The notes beneath the pieces were generated by a model. That model searched no databases. It had not been told where the DNA came from and saw only the letters and a program-made list of their open reading frames with translations. Of a DNA stretch of 64,000 nucleotides, positions 25,701 to 33,848 are shown one piece after another. The DNA is from Actinernus sp. WN-2022 (Eukaryota; Cnidaria; Anthozoa; Actiniaria; Actinernidae): assembly GCA_030867875.1 (NCBI GenBank), contig JAOWCC010000577.1, positions 150,032,344-150,096,343 on the forward strand, in the 5' to 3' direction. The position numbers and the translations under genes were made by a program. Each line of letters opens with the position of its first letter. Within the stretch, counting starts at the first letter, position 1.

Positions 25701-28700
25701 GGAAATAAAATTATGAAGTGTGTGTAGATGGAAAAGCACAAACAAATTGCTTGAGTGCGTTCATGTTGAGGTACTGATCGGTGGGCGAAGACTGCAATGG
25801 ATCTATGGCGGCCAAGGAGCTTGACGGACCATCAAACCGGAGGACTTGCGCAATATAACAATTGGCAGTACGAGGCCTATGCCATCCTACGTGGGACATA
25901 ATGTCAGCAAGAGATGATCCTGTTAGGGCGAGCGTAATGGCACAGCCCGATCGAAAGCTGTGAAGTGTCTCCCCTTCATCGATGTTCCCTTCCTTGAGAT
26001 AAGAGCGCAGCCTGGACTCAGCAGTAGAGCTAGCAAGAGGAGCATTGGTGACCAAGCCCCTGTGGTCTGTTGGTCGAAAGAGAAAACCAGTAGAAAGATC
26101 TAGGCCTAGCGCATGTGCCATGGCGATATAGTTTTCGATTGCTCTAATGGAGCAAATATCAAGGTTTGGGTGTCGACGAACACCAAAGACATTGGAGGTA
26201 TCATCTCGTAAAGTCTTTCCCAAAACGTGGTTAAAAAGTAAACCAGAGTTAACAGGAAATCTAACAATCTCCTGGGTCTTTAACTGGCCCAGATCACCAG
26301 CCCGATCTCCACTGAAAAACAGTAATTTAAAATAGGCCTGGTCCCTGCCGATAATGAATAAATGTGTGCGACGCAACGGAGTTACGGCTAAATTATTGTC
26401 GAAAACACAGGACAACTTGAGTAATTTCTGCATAAACAAGGGGGTGGCTTGTTTGGGAACCACATGGGCTTGAAGCTGTTCACACGTTACAGATTTAAGG
26501 TAACGCTTTACCTCTGGGTCACCAGCTGGATTCTAGCATCCCAGTCTCCCTTACGCCCTGCCCCTTGAAAGATAGCTCTTAATTTCCCAATGTACGAGTC
26601 CACTGTATTGTATGACAAGCGAGTAGGGCATGTGCAAGATGTAGAGCCACGTTGACCCTGGGACGAACATTCGGATGAATGAACCTTGGTTTTTCCCTTA
26701 CTGTCTTTCCAAACTAGGAAGCGGCACACATCCCCAGGAGTAGCTGTAAAAATACTTTTGCTTCCAGGCAGTGAATGTAGGAACGACTCAAGCTCGAACC
26801 GCAATGATGACTTTTGTTTGGCGTAAAGGGTCGAATTAGCGGATGCATTGAGAGCTGAGAGACGCGCATCTAACGTGGTTAAACTAAACTCAGAGGGCTG
26901 AAAATGGGTACGTTTTTGGACTTTCCGCTGATATCCACACATTTGGCAGAAATGGAAGGCACTGTCATTGGGATAGCTGCACTGGGGCCAACCGACGGCC
27001 GGTACGTGAAGACGAGCAACACAGGGAAGCGCCTATAACAGATATTTTATTGTCACTTTTACAATTACACATGCTGCTAATTGCAGACAAAACTTGTACT
27101 AGCATGAAATTAAATTACAGACAAGTTGATATCGCGTTGCTAGGGGAGTACATGGAGGGAGAAATAATTAGAGTCCTTGCATATCCCTGCCGTTGTAGAA
27201 ACTAATATCCGAATGGGGAGTCAAAGACGGAAGACCCAAAGGTTCCAGGGAAGCTTCCAAGAGGAAGAAAAACCCTTGCTGGAGGGGACTAAAACAGCAC
27301 CTATCACACCTTGTTTGGCAAGCAACAGAGAGCGGGTGGAACGCGCCCTTAGGACTGGCCACCAAAATTGACGAGGCTTTACATCAGGTACAATAAGGGT
27401 GCATGACAAAGAATGACAGGCTAGAAACCGCAGAACTTGAGAGATTAACACAATTGGAGGGAAAACGTAAGTGTTTTCGAAGAGGGCTTTGTGAGCATCC
27501 GAGTGATCAGGGTTTTGCGCAAAAATGTTCACACCACGTGCGCCTTGCACAATGTAAGGAGCAAAGAATGGTAAAGGAGAACCTTGGCGACCGCATTGGA
27601 CGTTAGAGGGCAAAGCCATAAGGTCCACTGTGTGACCACAATCGCCTCCTGAAGCAGATCCCATAGATGAGGGGCTAGCTTCGAATCCTGTAAGCTTAAG
27701 CGGCTGGATGGAGCGTCGGCTGGGTTACAAGATGACGGCAAAAGGATGAGGTTAAGAGAAGCATTATATTGCAGCGTGGCCCAAAAGATAGACTTCAGTG
27801 CCGATGCAAGCTTAGGTGAGCGGGAACCTTGTTTGGTCCAGGCATGCAACAAACTTTGGCTGTCTGTATACACATCGACCCAACAATTACGCACCGAATT
27901 GGAAAACATAACTAGCACATTGGCAAGAGCTTGTGCCTCCTTAACATTAATTGACACACCTTTATGTTTGTGTGTCCAGTAATCACAGGTAGAAAGGCAA
28001 ATAGAGTCAGGGCTCAGGACCCCACCCCAGGCAAAATACGAGGCGTCAGAGCACAGTACAATATGCGAGTGTTTTTCCTCGCGCCAAGGTAAATGTCCTT
28101 CCCATGTTTTCAGCAAGCGCCAGTGTTCTATTTCCTCACGCAAGGCCCAGGTAATCGCGACGGGGCGCGCGGATTTTGAGGCTTTTGACATATAGTGTTT
28201 CATCTCACAGATAAATAAGCGAGCTCCTGGGACTGCTAGAGCTAGAGAGGTGCATTTTCCAGCCAATTTCTGAAGCTGGAGAAGTGAGATCGTGTCGTTT
28301 TGCAGAATTTCGTCAATCAAAGCTAACAGCTTTTCCTTTTTCTTGCTGGTAAGGCAGAAAGCTTGCAAAGAAGAGTCGGATATGAAACCTAAATAAGGGA
28401 CTCTTCTGGAAGGCGCAAGTATAGACTTTTCAATGCCAAGTGTGTAACCCGGCTTAACAAGAAAATAACACACCAAGAAAATTGCAGAACGCGCGAGTTG
28501 AAGATTACGATCATGGGCAGATAACACGTCGTAGGGGTCGCCGTAGAACTGGGAAGGAGCAACTGGCCTGTATGGCGATCGTCTACATAAAGAGTGCACG
28601 GGATACCTAGAGTTCGGAAAAAATGGGTTCGTCAGTTCATATGAAAATCGCTGTGTGCAGCCCGGACTAAGAATATAAAGCCTCTTGCCGTGACACAGCT

Positions 28701-29362
28701 CCTTCCTTCCGCCGGGCCATCTCGGTTAAATAAACACGTGCTCCAACCAACCAGGGAGAGATTCACACAGAAATATAATCCAATATGGTAGTTCTGTTAG
28801 ATCTGTTCTCTTGTGTGATGGTCTCTTGATTGGCAATACAGACTCATAGATGCAACTAACATCAATAAATATTCAACTATTCACTTAAATAAAAACATTT
28901 GATCATATAAATTATACATTTTAAGACTCTTAAAAGAATTGCATTTTATTTGCAATGATGCAGGTAAATCCCTAAAACAACACTCGTGTCTGTTAGATAG
29001 GACGTAATATGGCATGGGCGGTATAGGTAGAGGCGGGACAGGTATAGAGGCGGAGCAGGTAGAGGCGGGACAGATAGAAGCGGGACATGCTCGAGGATCC
29101 AGCGGTGGTCCTAAAGTCGTCTAACCCTGGCTGACTTTAGGAGGACGGACAAAGTACCTCTAGACTCTCGAGCATGGAGGCGGGAAAGCCCACGAATTTT
29201 AGAAAAGAATCCCTGCAGGGAAATGAATAAAACACGCTTTAATGCTGAGATTTCTTGGTATGTTCCCTCTCTTGACAGGACAAAGATGAGGCGGTCGTTG
29301 CTTCTTGTATCTTGCGTGGATTCGACGAAGACGAGTACGAATCTCCCGAGGAGGACGAATAG
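5535..29362 (+). CDS. Stand-alone titin/MLCK-type protein kinase, complete (332 aa)
   Basis: Ten exons join in frame: 5535-5632, 11870-11993, 16050-16126, 16498-16636, 17174-17294, 19613-19688, 22784-22936, 23570-23615, 24802-24882 and 29279-29362 (TAG). The start is ATG 5535; an in-frame TAG at 5496 excludes an upstream extension. Exon 1 gives a short basic leader and the start of the N-lobe. Residues about 26-278 form the kinase domain: loop VARGKYAV, Lys54 in IAKFVK, Glu69 in helix C, HLDVR with Asp144, Asn149, DYG 162-164, APE 187-189, DMWSVG, and Arg265. Residues 279-305 are a basic linker (SQKRK) and 306-332 an acidic tail (FDEDEYESPEEDE). The R in place of K after HxD recalls titin kinase. 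The glycine loop has lost two glycines, so activity is uncertain. No Ig or FN3 domain is attached, unlike the giant muscle kinases. Confidence 0.9.
7153..7248 (+). pseudogene. LINE reverse transcriptase C-terminal fragment
   Basis: About 32 codons read IIRSVLEYAAPVWANLP, matching the well-known IRSVLEYAxPVW signature downstream of the reverse transcriptase core in CR1/Jockey-like LINEs. Flanking sequence has stops in all frames, so only a dead fragment remains inside the intron. Confidence 0.7.
7521..7668. mobile_element. Short MITE with 18-bp inverted ends
   Basis: CAAAGTGTGTGAGCGTTT at the left is matched by AAACGCTCACACACTTTG at the right, around an AT-rich core without coding capacity. 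Confidence 0.65.
7934..8191 (+). CDS. Small Lys/Arg-rich open frame, doubtful
   Basis: An 85-codon frame is rich in lysine and arginine (KKGKSTG, TKSRRK) and ends at a TAG at 8189. An overlapping second frame is equally basic because of the A/G-rich composition. It lies inside intron 1 of the kinase. No family is recognised and no splice sites or second copy support it. It may be a transposon remnant or chance. Confidence 0.15.
   Translation: MSCHKYSKERCVMAKTTCRDNAQKGKKKGKSTGCTKKGEGRISKTKSRRKATPQTRAKGKASGRQPRAPNVDVDPKPAMLVPKQN
8798..9598. mobile_element. Internally deleted copy of the large fold-back element
   Basis: The stretch from CTCGCGGGTATTGTGACAG to about 9110 matches the left arm of the element at 55352-57156, and 9350-9590 matches its right arm (GTTTCCCATGGTGTTAAACT). 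The centre and the right terminus are missing. Confidence 0.6.
10091..10231. mobile_element. MITE with internal TTGTA-type repeat
   Basis: The ends CCTTCATGTAGGTCGACACG and CGTGTCGTCCTACATAAAGG are inverted repeats of about 24 bp. Between them lies a degenerate run of TATTGTATTG units. A related half copy is seen near 18475-18530. Confidence 0.65.
11220..11805. repeat. Minisatellite, period about 60 bp, about nine or ten units
   Basis: Units begin TTGACCGATAAATCGTTTTT and contain CTACAGCCACACTCGGCTGT and a GATATTAGGTCATT end. Unit length varies by a few bases and some units are truncated. The array ends only 64 bases before exon 2 of the kinase. The 137-codon frame across it is a product of the repeat, not a gene. 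Confidence 0.9.
12600..12895 (+). repeat. Probable LINE 3' tail
   Basis: An AT-rich stretch ends in ATAAATAAATAAA, with a short open segment (LNKFKLALKNFY) at its start like the end of a LINE ORF2. This resembles the better preserved fragment at 52508-52820, but no strong protein signature remains. Confidence 0.35.
13772..14510. mobile_element. Fold-back element arm split by a nested MITE
   Basis: GGTGGTTCGCGGGTAATTGG at the left and the later segment with AATAAAATCGATGGAATGGA are the same left arm seen at 55352 and 8798. The match breaks at about 13954 and resumes near 14382 (AATCTTCAAAACGACACGAT), because other repeats including the MITE at 13955-14251 were inserted. Confidence 0.6.
13955..14251. 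mobile_element. TTAA-type MITE (GCTATGTCA family)
   Basis: The sequence is closely related to the copy at 50312-50606 along its whole length, including TTGATTGAAAG and TTCGTCAGTTCATATGAGAA. Its ends TAAAGCTGCTATGTCATGGT and ACCGTGGCACACTCCCTTTA are degraded inverted repeats of that copy. Confidence 0.75.
14771..15559. mobile_element. Large palindromic TTAA-ended element
   Basis: The outer ends are TTAAAGTGCATATGAAGCG and CGCTTCATATGCACTTTAA. Arms of roughly 300 bases mirror each other (TATTCAGGTTTTTGTAATAT against ATATTACAAAAACCTGAATA) around an unrelated centre. Open frames in it are short and differ between the arms, so it is treated as non-coding. Confidence 0.8.
15771..15781 (+). repeat. 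tRNA-like B box of a possible SINE
   Basis: GGTTCGAATCC fits the RNA polymerase III B box. It is followed by a short spacer and TTTTTTTCTTTCTATGTC, and the same arrangement recurs at 53423 (GGTTCGAACTCC, then TTTTTCTTTCTATGTCG). A convincing A box is not seen, so the call is tentative. Confidence 0.35.
16383..16451. mobile_element. Tiny pogo/Tigger-like MITE
   Basis: A 69-bp element has ends CAGTTGAACCCCGCTAACTC and GAGTTAGCGGGGTACTACTG. They resemble the ends of the larger element at 47126-47722. It lies 46 bp upstream of kinase exon 4. Confidence 0.6.
16728..16895. repeat. Simple repeats: (GATT)n, (ATAG)n and purine-rich (GAAG/GAAC)n
   Basis: About ten GATT units begin near 16730, followed by ATAG-like units near 16788-16820 and GAAG then GAAC units near 16845-16890. 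Confidence 0.9.
17345..17632. repeat. C-rich low-complexity tract (CCCCA/CCCAA type)
   Basis: The + strand is made of irregular CCCCATCCC, CCAACCC and CCAACTCC units. It is read through by a 148-codon frame that begins in kinase exon 5, but that extension is past the GT splice donor and is not coding. Confidence 0.85.
17830..18273. repeat. Tandem repeat, about 160-170 bp, three units
   Basis: Each unit holds TTGAAACGTCACTAAAACGT, then CACCCTGATGAATACTTC and AATAAAGTTGCACTTGAC. A diverged single copy occurs at 42035-42125. On the minus strand one frame keeps a peptide of the form IHQG-x4-SDVSRG between the two loci, so the unit may derive from a coding or tail segment of a retroelement. Confidence 0.75.
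19030..19290 (-). pseudogene. LINE ORF2 C-terminal fragment (CR1/L2-like)
   Basis: The minus strand reads CNSLLYSLPKYLLQKF, then QNAAARLV and ITPVLVELHWLPIEQR, the classic block after the reverse transcriptase domain of CR1/L2/Rex-type LINEs. The frame then shifts and continues as NGLAPCYLTDIL. There is no 5' part, so it is a dead fragment. Confidence 0.85.
19285..19490. repeat. Second C-rich tract, homologous to 17345-17632
   Basis: CAATCCAAACTCCAACCACA here corresponds to CAATCCAAGCTCCAACCACA in the first tract, and the following CCCCA-type units are alike. The two tracts probably share an origin. Confidence 0.75.
20358..20736. mobile_element. TTAA-ended MITE (AGTGCAAGTA family)
   Basis: The ends TTAAAGTGCAAGTA and TACTTGCACTTTAA are inverted. 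The interior is AT-rich and has no long frame. Confidence 0.6.
21028..21175. mobile_element. Near-perfect hairpin MITE, 148 bp
   Basis: CACTCTTTTC and GAAAAGAGTG form the outer ends. Inside, GATTGAAAGCGAGGCAATCC mirrors GGATTGCCTCGCTTTCAATC around a very short loop near 21098, so almost the whole element can fold back. Confidence 0.8.
21549..21695. mobile_element. MITE with inner and outer inverted repeats
   Basis: AATAGCGATGTTT pairs with AAACATCGCTATT at the ends, and AATGTGCCAACCA pairs with TGGTTGGCACATT inside. Confidence 0.65.
22190..22312. mobile_element. MITE with ATGGCGGC / TGACGT motif
   Basis: CATGTTGGTGTACA and TGTACACCAACATG are inverted repeats, and the right arm ends in GGCGGCTATGACGT. 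Related sequences occur at 23005-23150 and 49575-49700. Confidence 0.6.
23005..23150. mobile_element. MITE-like relative with CCAAGATGGCGGCGATGACG
   Basis: Like the copy at 22190 it has a CATGTTGGTTG left side and a right side at 23115-23137 carrying an AAGATGGCGGC box next to TGACGTCA. The inverted repeat is weak. Confidence 0.45.
23153..23321. mobile_element. MITE with long inverted ends (ATAGCCCACT family)
   Basis: ATAGCCCACT pairs with AGTGGGCTAT. The arms continue with ATGCTTCACTTGTCACG against CGTGACAGGTGAAGCAT, and GAGGCTCCGGG against CCCGGAGCCTC. A half copy is at 54157-54242. Confidence 0.75.
23711..24250. mobile_element. Inverted-repeat element with a four-fold amplified left end
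   Basis: A 73-bp unit starting TATCAGAAGTCCATAACCAG is repeated at 23721, 23794, 23867 and 23940 and ends in GTTTACGGTATAATCTATTA. One inverted copy lies at about 24162-24241 (TAGATTATACCGTAAACTGA, then GGTTATGGACTTCTGATGTT). Confidence 0.75.
24636..24672. repeat. (AT)n microsatellite
   Basis: A run of about a dozen AT/TA dinucleotides is followed by AT-rich ATATTATATAA. Confidence 0.9.
25013..25612. repeat. 268-bp tandem repeat, 2.2 units
   Basis: Two full units (25019-25286 and 25287-25554) differ at only about one position (TCAAGCC against TCAGGCC). A third is cut after about 58 bases, within AGAAAACGTTG. Each unit contains the same chance 71-codon frame. The array abuts the 3' side of the antisense retroelement. 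Confidence 0.9.
25711..27030 (-). pseudogene. DIRS-type tyrosine recombinase, frameshifted
   Basis: From the high-coordinate side, the frame carries a zinc-ribbon-like segment (CSYPNDSAFHFCQMCGYQRK at 26925-26985), then an SAM-like N-terminal region with CPTRLSYNTVDSYIGKL. A frameshift near 26525 separates it from the catalytic part, which resumes as NPAGDPEVKRYL and then EQLQAHVVPKQATPLF. The catalytic half (to the stop at 25711) shows the first arginine in GDRAGDL, the HxxR box in LHSFRSG, HVGW, and the nucleophile tyrosine in TANCYIAQ. All catalytic residues survive, so the frameshift is probably a recent lesion. Confidence 0.85.
27221..28617 (-). pseudogene. DIRS-type reverse transcriptase/RNase H, broken
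   Basis: The region opens with LGIPCTLYVDDRHTGQ at 28567-28610, the catalytic box of the reverse transcriptase. After a frameshift near 28560 it continues with LGIEKSILAPSRRVPYLGF and a connection with LQKLAGKCTSLALAVPGARL. RNase H begins near 28065 (CSDASYFAWGGVL) and includes YTDSQSLLHAW. A second frameshift near 27650 precedes VDLMALPSN, PLPFFAP, NIFAQ and WWPVL, the usual DIRS pol C-terminal blocks. The gag gene and the N-terminal fingers are absent. Confidence 0.85.
28625..28706. mobile_element. Right-end fragment of the GCTATGTCA MITE family
   Basis: GTTCGTCAGTTCATATGAAA and the GTGACA end match the right quarter of the copies at 13955-14251 and 50312-50606. Its break coincides with the truncated end of the DIRS-like element. 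Confidence 0.65.
29015..29088. repeat. Short GGCGGGACAG minisatellite
   Basis: About five units of roughly 15 bp, such as AGGTAGAGGCGGGAC and AGATAGAAGCGGGAC, lie some 190 bases before the last kinase exon. Confidence 0.75.
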
Positions 29363-29500
29363 TAAAATACCTACCGATTTGCCAACCCCCTTCAAGCTGG
29401 TTGAACCATTGAGGCAATACGAACATCTCTTTCAATTCTCTCCTCCCCAGAGTGTTCTTCGTTGATAGAAATAATTGCATGTAGGATTGTGGAAAGTATT

Positions 29501-29603
29501 ATTAAAGACAAGTTATAGTCAGGCGGTTGACGCGTTCATCAATTTTGAGAGGGTTTGTCTACTAGTTGAGATGCTGGAGTAATCAGAAGTATCCTGGAAT
29601 AAA
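29501..29603 (+). terminator. Possible polyadenylation signals of the downstream kinase
   Basis: ATTAAA at 29501 and AATAAA at 29598 lie 139 and 236 bases after the stop codon. Either could serve; no further evidence separates them. Confidence 0.35.
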
Positions 29604-30568
29604 AATAAATTATTTAATTTAAAAAAGCCCGCAGATTCAATTTAATGTAATTTCACATTTTAACCCAACTAAAGTTTTAAATTTCAATCACCCTCCTTTA
29701 ATCAGAATTTATTGCCCTACTCACTTGATTCAAATAATGTCGGCCCCAAAACACAACTAAAACGATACAATTTCAATTCTAATGTTATTTTATTTGTTTT
29801 TATTGTCGTGCTTTGCCTGTGTTGTACGGTGAATGTTTTGTTGTAAAACTTTTCAAACTCTTTCGAAATTGGTGAATATAATAAAGATAACGATAGATTT
29901 TGCAAACTTCATCTAAGAGAAATATTAAAATATATATTCTATTCTATACCCTTTCTACATACAATTCATCCCGATCCTAAATCTTCCAGTGCAATTCACA
30001 ATACAATCTGTTTTGTTAATCTGATACCAGCCCCCTTCTAGCTATTTCCATGCTTGAACCAAAGTCGAGTATTAGTGTGTTGAATAAAATCATGGCAGAT
30101 GCTTGAGGAAAACATGTAGTTCCCAAGCTGTTTTCTTGGCTTATACCTTTCAGATTATGCTTAATTTCCTTTGGATTCTTGTTTACATGTTTTTCTTCTT
30201 CGCTTTTTCTCCTCTTCCTATGTACACCCTTCTTATTGTTTCCAATTTCCCTCCCCAACCAATGTTATTATGGTTTTGTCACTGAGATTCTTCCACTAAT
30301 TTATTGTTCCAAGTCCCAAAACATTTTCAAGTTAATTCTAATATCACTATAATAGAGATTGCAGCAGCTAGAAGTCTGATTCTTTTTTTTTTTATGAACC
30401 TAAAATATTTTCTCCTTAAAAGACTAAATGGTGTTTAGGGTTTCACAGGTTTGCGTCTTAGGGTTCAGCCTTTTGGTTTATATTGGTTTGTATGGTTAGT
30501 TTTTAGCCTCGCTAGGACTAGCAACAAACGACTCGAAGTCTCGAGATTTCAGTCAGGTACGTAATTGA

Positions 30569-30880
30569 CCTATATCATTATGACGTCAAATCAAAACAAT
30601 CTATTGTTTAAACGCTAAGGATCACGGTCGTGGGAGGGGGACAAAACAGCAACAACACAAAGAAAATCGCTATCAAATGCATTTTGTAGAACGTAGAATA
30701 GCGGTAACAGCCACCAAATACGGTAAATATTGTGGGATAAACATTGATACAGCTGATATCTGGAAACCAGACAATTCGAAGTTAAATTTTCCTCAGCAGA
30801 GCAGATTTAGTTCAAAATTCTATTGTTCAAGGCGATTCTGTCCCCCTCATAAACAAGCCGTGACGTCATAATGATATAGG
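30569..30880. mobile_element. MITE with CCTATATCATTATGACGTCA ends
   Basis: The left end is matched at the right by TGACGTCATAATGATATAGG, and the inverted repeat continues weakly into GGGGGACA / TGTCCCCC. The 64-codon frame inside is attributed to chance. Confidence 0.8.
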
Positions 30881-31858
30881 GTAACTAAGAAGTCAATGAT
30901 TCACTTAATTGTTCAGACTGTTGTGCAGTCAAGATAATCTGATTCTCTCTAGTTCTCGATGGAATAAATGACAGAAGAATACTGATGAAGAGTTTAGAAT
31001 TTTATTTTCACCGAAAATATGTTCTTTTGGGAAGAAAGTAAAATCATAGAATGTTCGTCGCTATGGACTCGGATAGCTATCATCGTCACAGGTCACAAGT
31101 TAAAAACTCCTTCATTTACAACTTAGGCCACCCCATCTTTTTTTTTTCCCGTTTCTCATCGCTAAGGTCCATTGTAGTTGGGTCGGTCGGACAAAAAAGA
31201 ATCCAGATTGGAGCCTGGATCCTACTATAGGTGCGACATCTAAGCGTCGTGGTTCAAATGCGTAAGAAACTCAGCCGTTTGAAAGAACAAGAGCTGAAAT
31301 TGTATACGACTTGCCGTATTTACTGAATATTCAATTGATTTTTGTGGTTCTCTTTCACTTTATGTTCCTGTTTCTCTCTTCTTCTTTTTTTAAGCCAACA
31401 TTTCGTGTCGGTTGGACGATGAGTAGGCTGCAAAAACAGCCGAATCTCTGCGCGTAGTGATGACCGACAGGTGTGAATGTGACCGCATGCGTGAATTTCA
31501 CCCAAAATTAGGACTTCAAAGCATTGTTACAGAAATGTACGAGCTTCGATTTTTAAGTTCCTTCTTGAACCAGTCCCAAATTTATTTGGCTTGAAGACTA
31601 AACTAATTCGAAAAGGTTTGAATTTTGAAAAGTTGGAATTCTTAGAAACGGAAGGAAATCTTCACAGAATTAATAAGGAATGGAGCACTTGATGACTGGT
31701 TTAGGGAAAGTAGAACATTCATTGGGAAACCCAAACCAAGTAATGCATGCAACGAAAAGACTGACAACGCAAAGCAAAATATATTTTTAAAAAGCAACGT
31801 CTTCAGGAGTTTATGAGAAACAATATTCGGGCTGACATCTATTTAACAAATAAAATAT

Positions 31859-31997
31859 GGTTTTCTATGTTCTATAGCAAAATAATGCACGTTCGATGTC
31901 TTGAAAAATTACGGATCCGCGAGCGGAACGCGAGTATATTTAGCAGATTTTCAAGACCTCGAAAGTGCGTTATTTTGTTATAGGACATAGGAGAACC
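31859..31997. mobile_element. Short MITE (TTTTCTATGTTCTATA family)
   Basis: GGTTTTCTATGTTCTATAGC mirrors a right arm reading TATAGGACATAGGAGAACC. The arms extend to TTCGATGTCTTGAAAA against TTTTCAAGACCTCGAA. Confidence 0.65.
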
Positions 31998-32383
31998 ATC
32001 TTCTATTTGTTTTATAATATAAAATTCGATCTACGCGGGAAAGAAAACCCATTATAATAAACTCAAGCACGCTGGGCAGCCAATGAAATCGCGCGTTCTT
32101 GGGATGCTCCCAGCGTAATTTATATTATAAATGAGTTTAAATACTTTCACGGAAATAGAGCGTCGTAAAACCAAAGTAACCACAGAGCTAATACGCCAGT
32201 TCGCGGGGTTTTTCGACATTTTAAAATGGGTGCTAAAGATTAATAAGAAAACATGGAAATGGTTTCTCTCGCATTCAATGAGTATTCAACACAAAAACAT
32301 CAGATTTTCAGTAAAATGAGATGCTACGGCTGAAATCTAAGCTGGATTGAGTTGCTCTTCCAAACATAAAACAAATGTTACGC

Positions 32384-32497
32384 CCGATTCAAACGTCGAA
32401 CTACGCATGGGCCGAACGCATTGAAACAAAAGATAACTAGGCGGCTTCTTTTGATCTAATTAGGTTCGCCGCATGAAAAGTTCGACGTTTGAATCGG
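32384..32497. mobile_element. Short MITE (GATTCAAACGTCGAACT)
   Basis: CCGATTCAAACGTCGAACT at the left is matched by AGTTCGACGTTTGAATCGG at the right around a 75-bp core. Confidence 0.75.
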
Positions 32498-32634
32498 ACC
32501 TCAATGATACAATAGACCTTTCAGCTTGTGCCCATTTTAGACCACGTGATAGTTTTCCAGAGGATTCAGTGCTTTGTTTTCCAATTATAGAAATTGGTAC
32601 CTTTCCTCTTGGGATACACAAAAACAAAAAAAGT

Positions 32635-32949
32635 TTAAAGGAGCAGTGTCACGATTAGTATTCATGCCCAAAGTTTTGAAAATGTGTCAGGCGGACAAGA
32701 AATCAAAAGATGTGACAGAAGTAGAAGTCCGTGAGTAATCCGCTTGCATCGGCGTATTTGCACGATATCTCGAGCCGAAATTGCTTTATAACTATACTCC
32801 AGTATTATATGGTTAGGTTTGAGTTATATTTTAATAAAGCAGCATTTTATTTATTTCAATCGAAAGGGAAATTTGCAGCGGCGCGTGACATAGCGTGATT
32901 TTGCCATTGTCTATAACGACCAATCAGAATCGTGACACTGCTTCTTTAA
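32635..32949. mobile_element. TTAA-ended MITE (GCAGTGTCACGATT)
   Basis: TTAAAGGAGCAGTGTCACGA at the left pairs with TCGTGACACTGCTTCTTTAA at the right. The interior is non-coding. Confidence 0.75.
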
Positions 32950-33256
32950 TTTTGAAACCTCATGAAAAGTAGGAACTAATTAACTTCATATACTTGTTAA
33001 ATGTATATATATAAAAAATTGAGGTGGTTCGGGTAATATTCACTAGATGCGACAGTCCAAAACGCTTCAAATTTTCCATATGTTTTCTTATAAATCGAAC
33101 ACTTTCGCACCTCATCCAAAATGTCGAAAAAAAACGCGAACTGGTCTATCGCGGAAGCAAGTGTAAAACGCATTGAGCCAATCACAAACTGAAGTAAGCG
33201 CTCGCAGGATGTAGTAATTAAAACCAATCACGAGAGCCTTCTTCCCGCTAAAAGAG

Positions 33257-33582
33257 AAAAGCCCGGGGGGGGAGACTTACATGAAAAATGGGTATGTATG
33301 TGAGGCCAAGAGGCTCAAACCCTGACCCTGTTTGACCCAAAATCCGAGCTCCAAAACCCTGATTGCCCCCTTTTTGGGGGAAAAAACCCTAATGCCTAAA
33401 CAATACTGAACCCCGACCCTGACTGCACCCACATTAACTCAAATCCTGACCCTAATCTGCCCAAATCAGGTCAAAACCCTGACCCTACCTGCCCAAACTG
33501 AGCTCAAAACCCTGACCCATCCCCGCGGCACATACATAATACGTCACAAACAGGAGTACCCCCCCCCCCCTCCCGGGGAGAA
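33257..33582. mobile_element. G-run/C-run bracketed repeat
   Basis: It opens with CCCGGGGGGGGAGAC and closes with a C run followed by TCCCGGG. Inside are irregular AAACCCTGACCCT units. A similarly bracketed region lies at 61143-61397. Confidence 0.55.
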
Positions 33583-33644
33583 AAGACACGGCTCTGCCGA
33601 AATCCTTTTAAGTCGCAGCCGGCCCCAACTTACCATCGTCAAAC

Positions 33645-33848
33645 GGTTTTTACAGTGCACGCCAAGGAGGGTTGGAAGGCCTGCAGGTTGGCGCAGTAAT
33701 AAATCACTCGCCTCCCACCGCTGCTGTTCCGGGTTCGATTCCAGTTCCGTACGCGAGTTAGGTTTGTTGTTGATTCCTTATCTGCATTCGAGGGTTTTTC
33801 TCCGGGTTCTCCGGTTTTCCTCCCTTGCGAGTCAAGTGTTGTATCCAC
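33645..33848 (+). mobile_element. tRNA-derived SINE
   Basis: A box A-like TGGCGCAGTAAT (33689-33700) and a box B GGTTCGATTCC (33732-33742) are correctly spaced for an internal RNA polymerase III promoter. The body continues with TTTTTCTCCGGGTTCTCCGG. It ends where the terminal repeat of a larger transposon begins. Confidence 0.75.

Larger units (their letters stand above)
25620..28622 (-). mobile_element. 5'-truncated DIRS/Ngaro-like retrotransposon
   Basis: Reading the minus strand, the order is the reverse transcriptase end (YVDD), RNase H, a connecting region, then a tyrosine recombinase. This is the hallmark order of DIRS-type elements, which integrate with a recombinase instead of a DDE or endonuclease enzyme. 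The element starts just before the YVDD box at about 28617, where a MITE fragment abuts it, so gag and most of the reverse transcriptase are lost. At least three frameshifts break it, and it is inactive. It lies antisense in a kinase intron. Confidence 0.85.
24883..29278 (+). other. Intron 9 of the downstream kinase
   Basis: This last, phase-0 intron contains the 268-bp tandem repeat, the antisense DIRS-like retroelement, a MITE fragment and a short G-rich minisatellite. The final kinase exon follows directly at 29279. Confidence 0.6.
29363..33256. other. Intergenic stretch with small MITEs
   Basis: No exon is recognised. Inverted-repeat elements lie at 30569-30880, 31859-31997, 32384-32497 and 32635-32949. 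The rest is AT-rich unique-looking sequence. Confidence 0.5.

Noticed and set aside
33300..33540. Telomere-like CCCTGA/CCCTAA repeats
   Set aside because: Units are irregular and are not the TTAGGG-type array; the tract is confined within a bracketed repeat.
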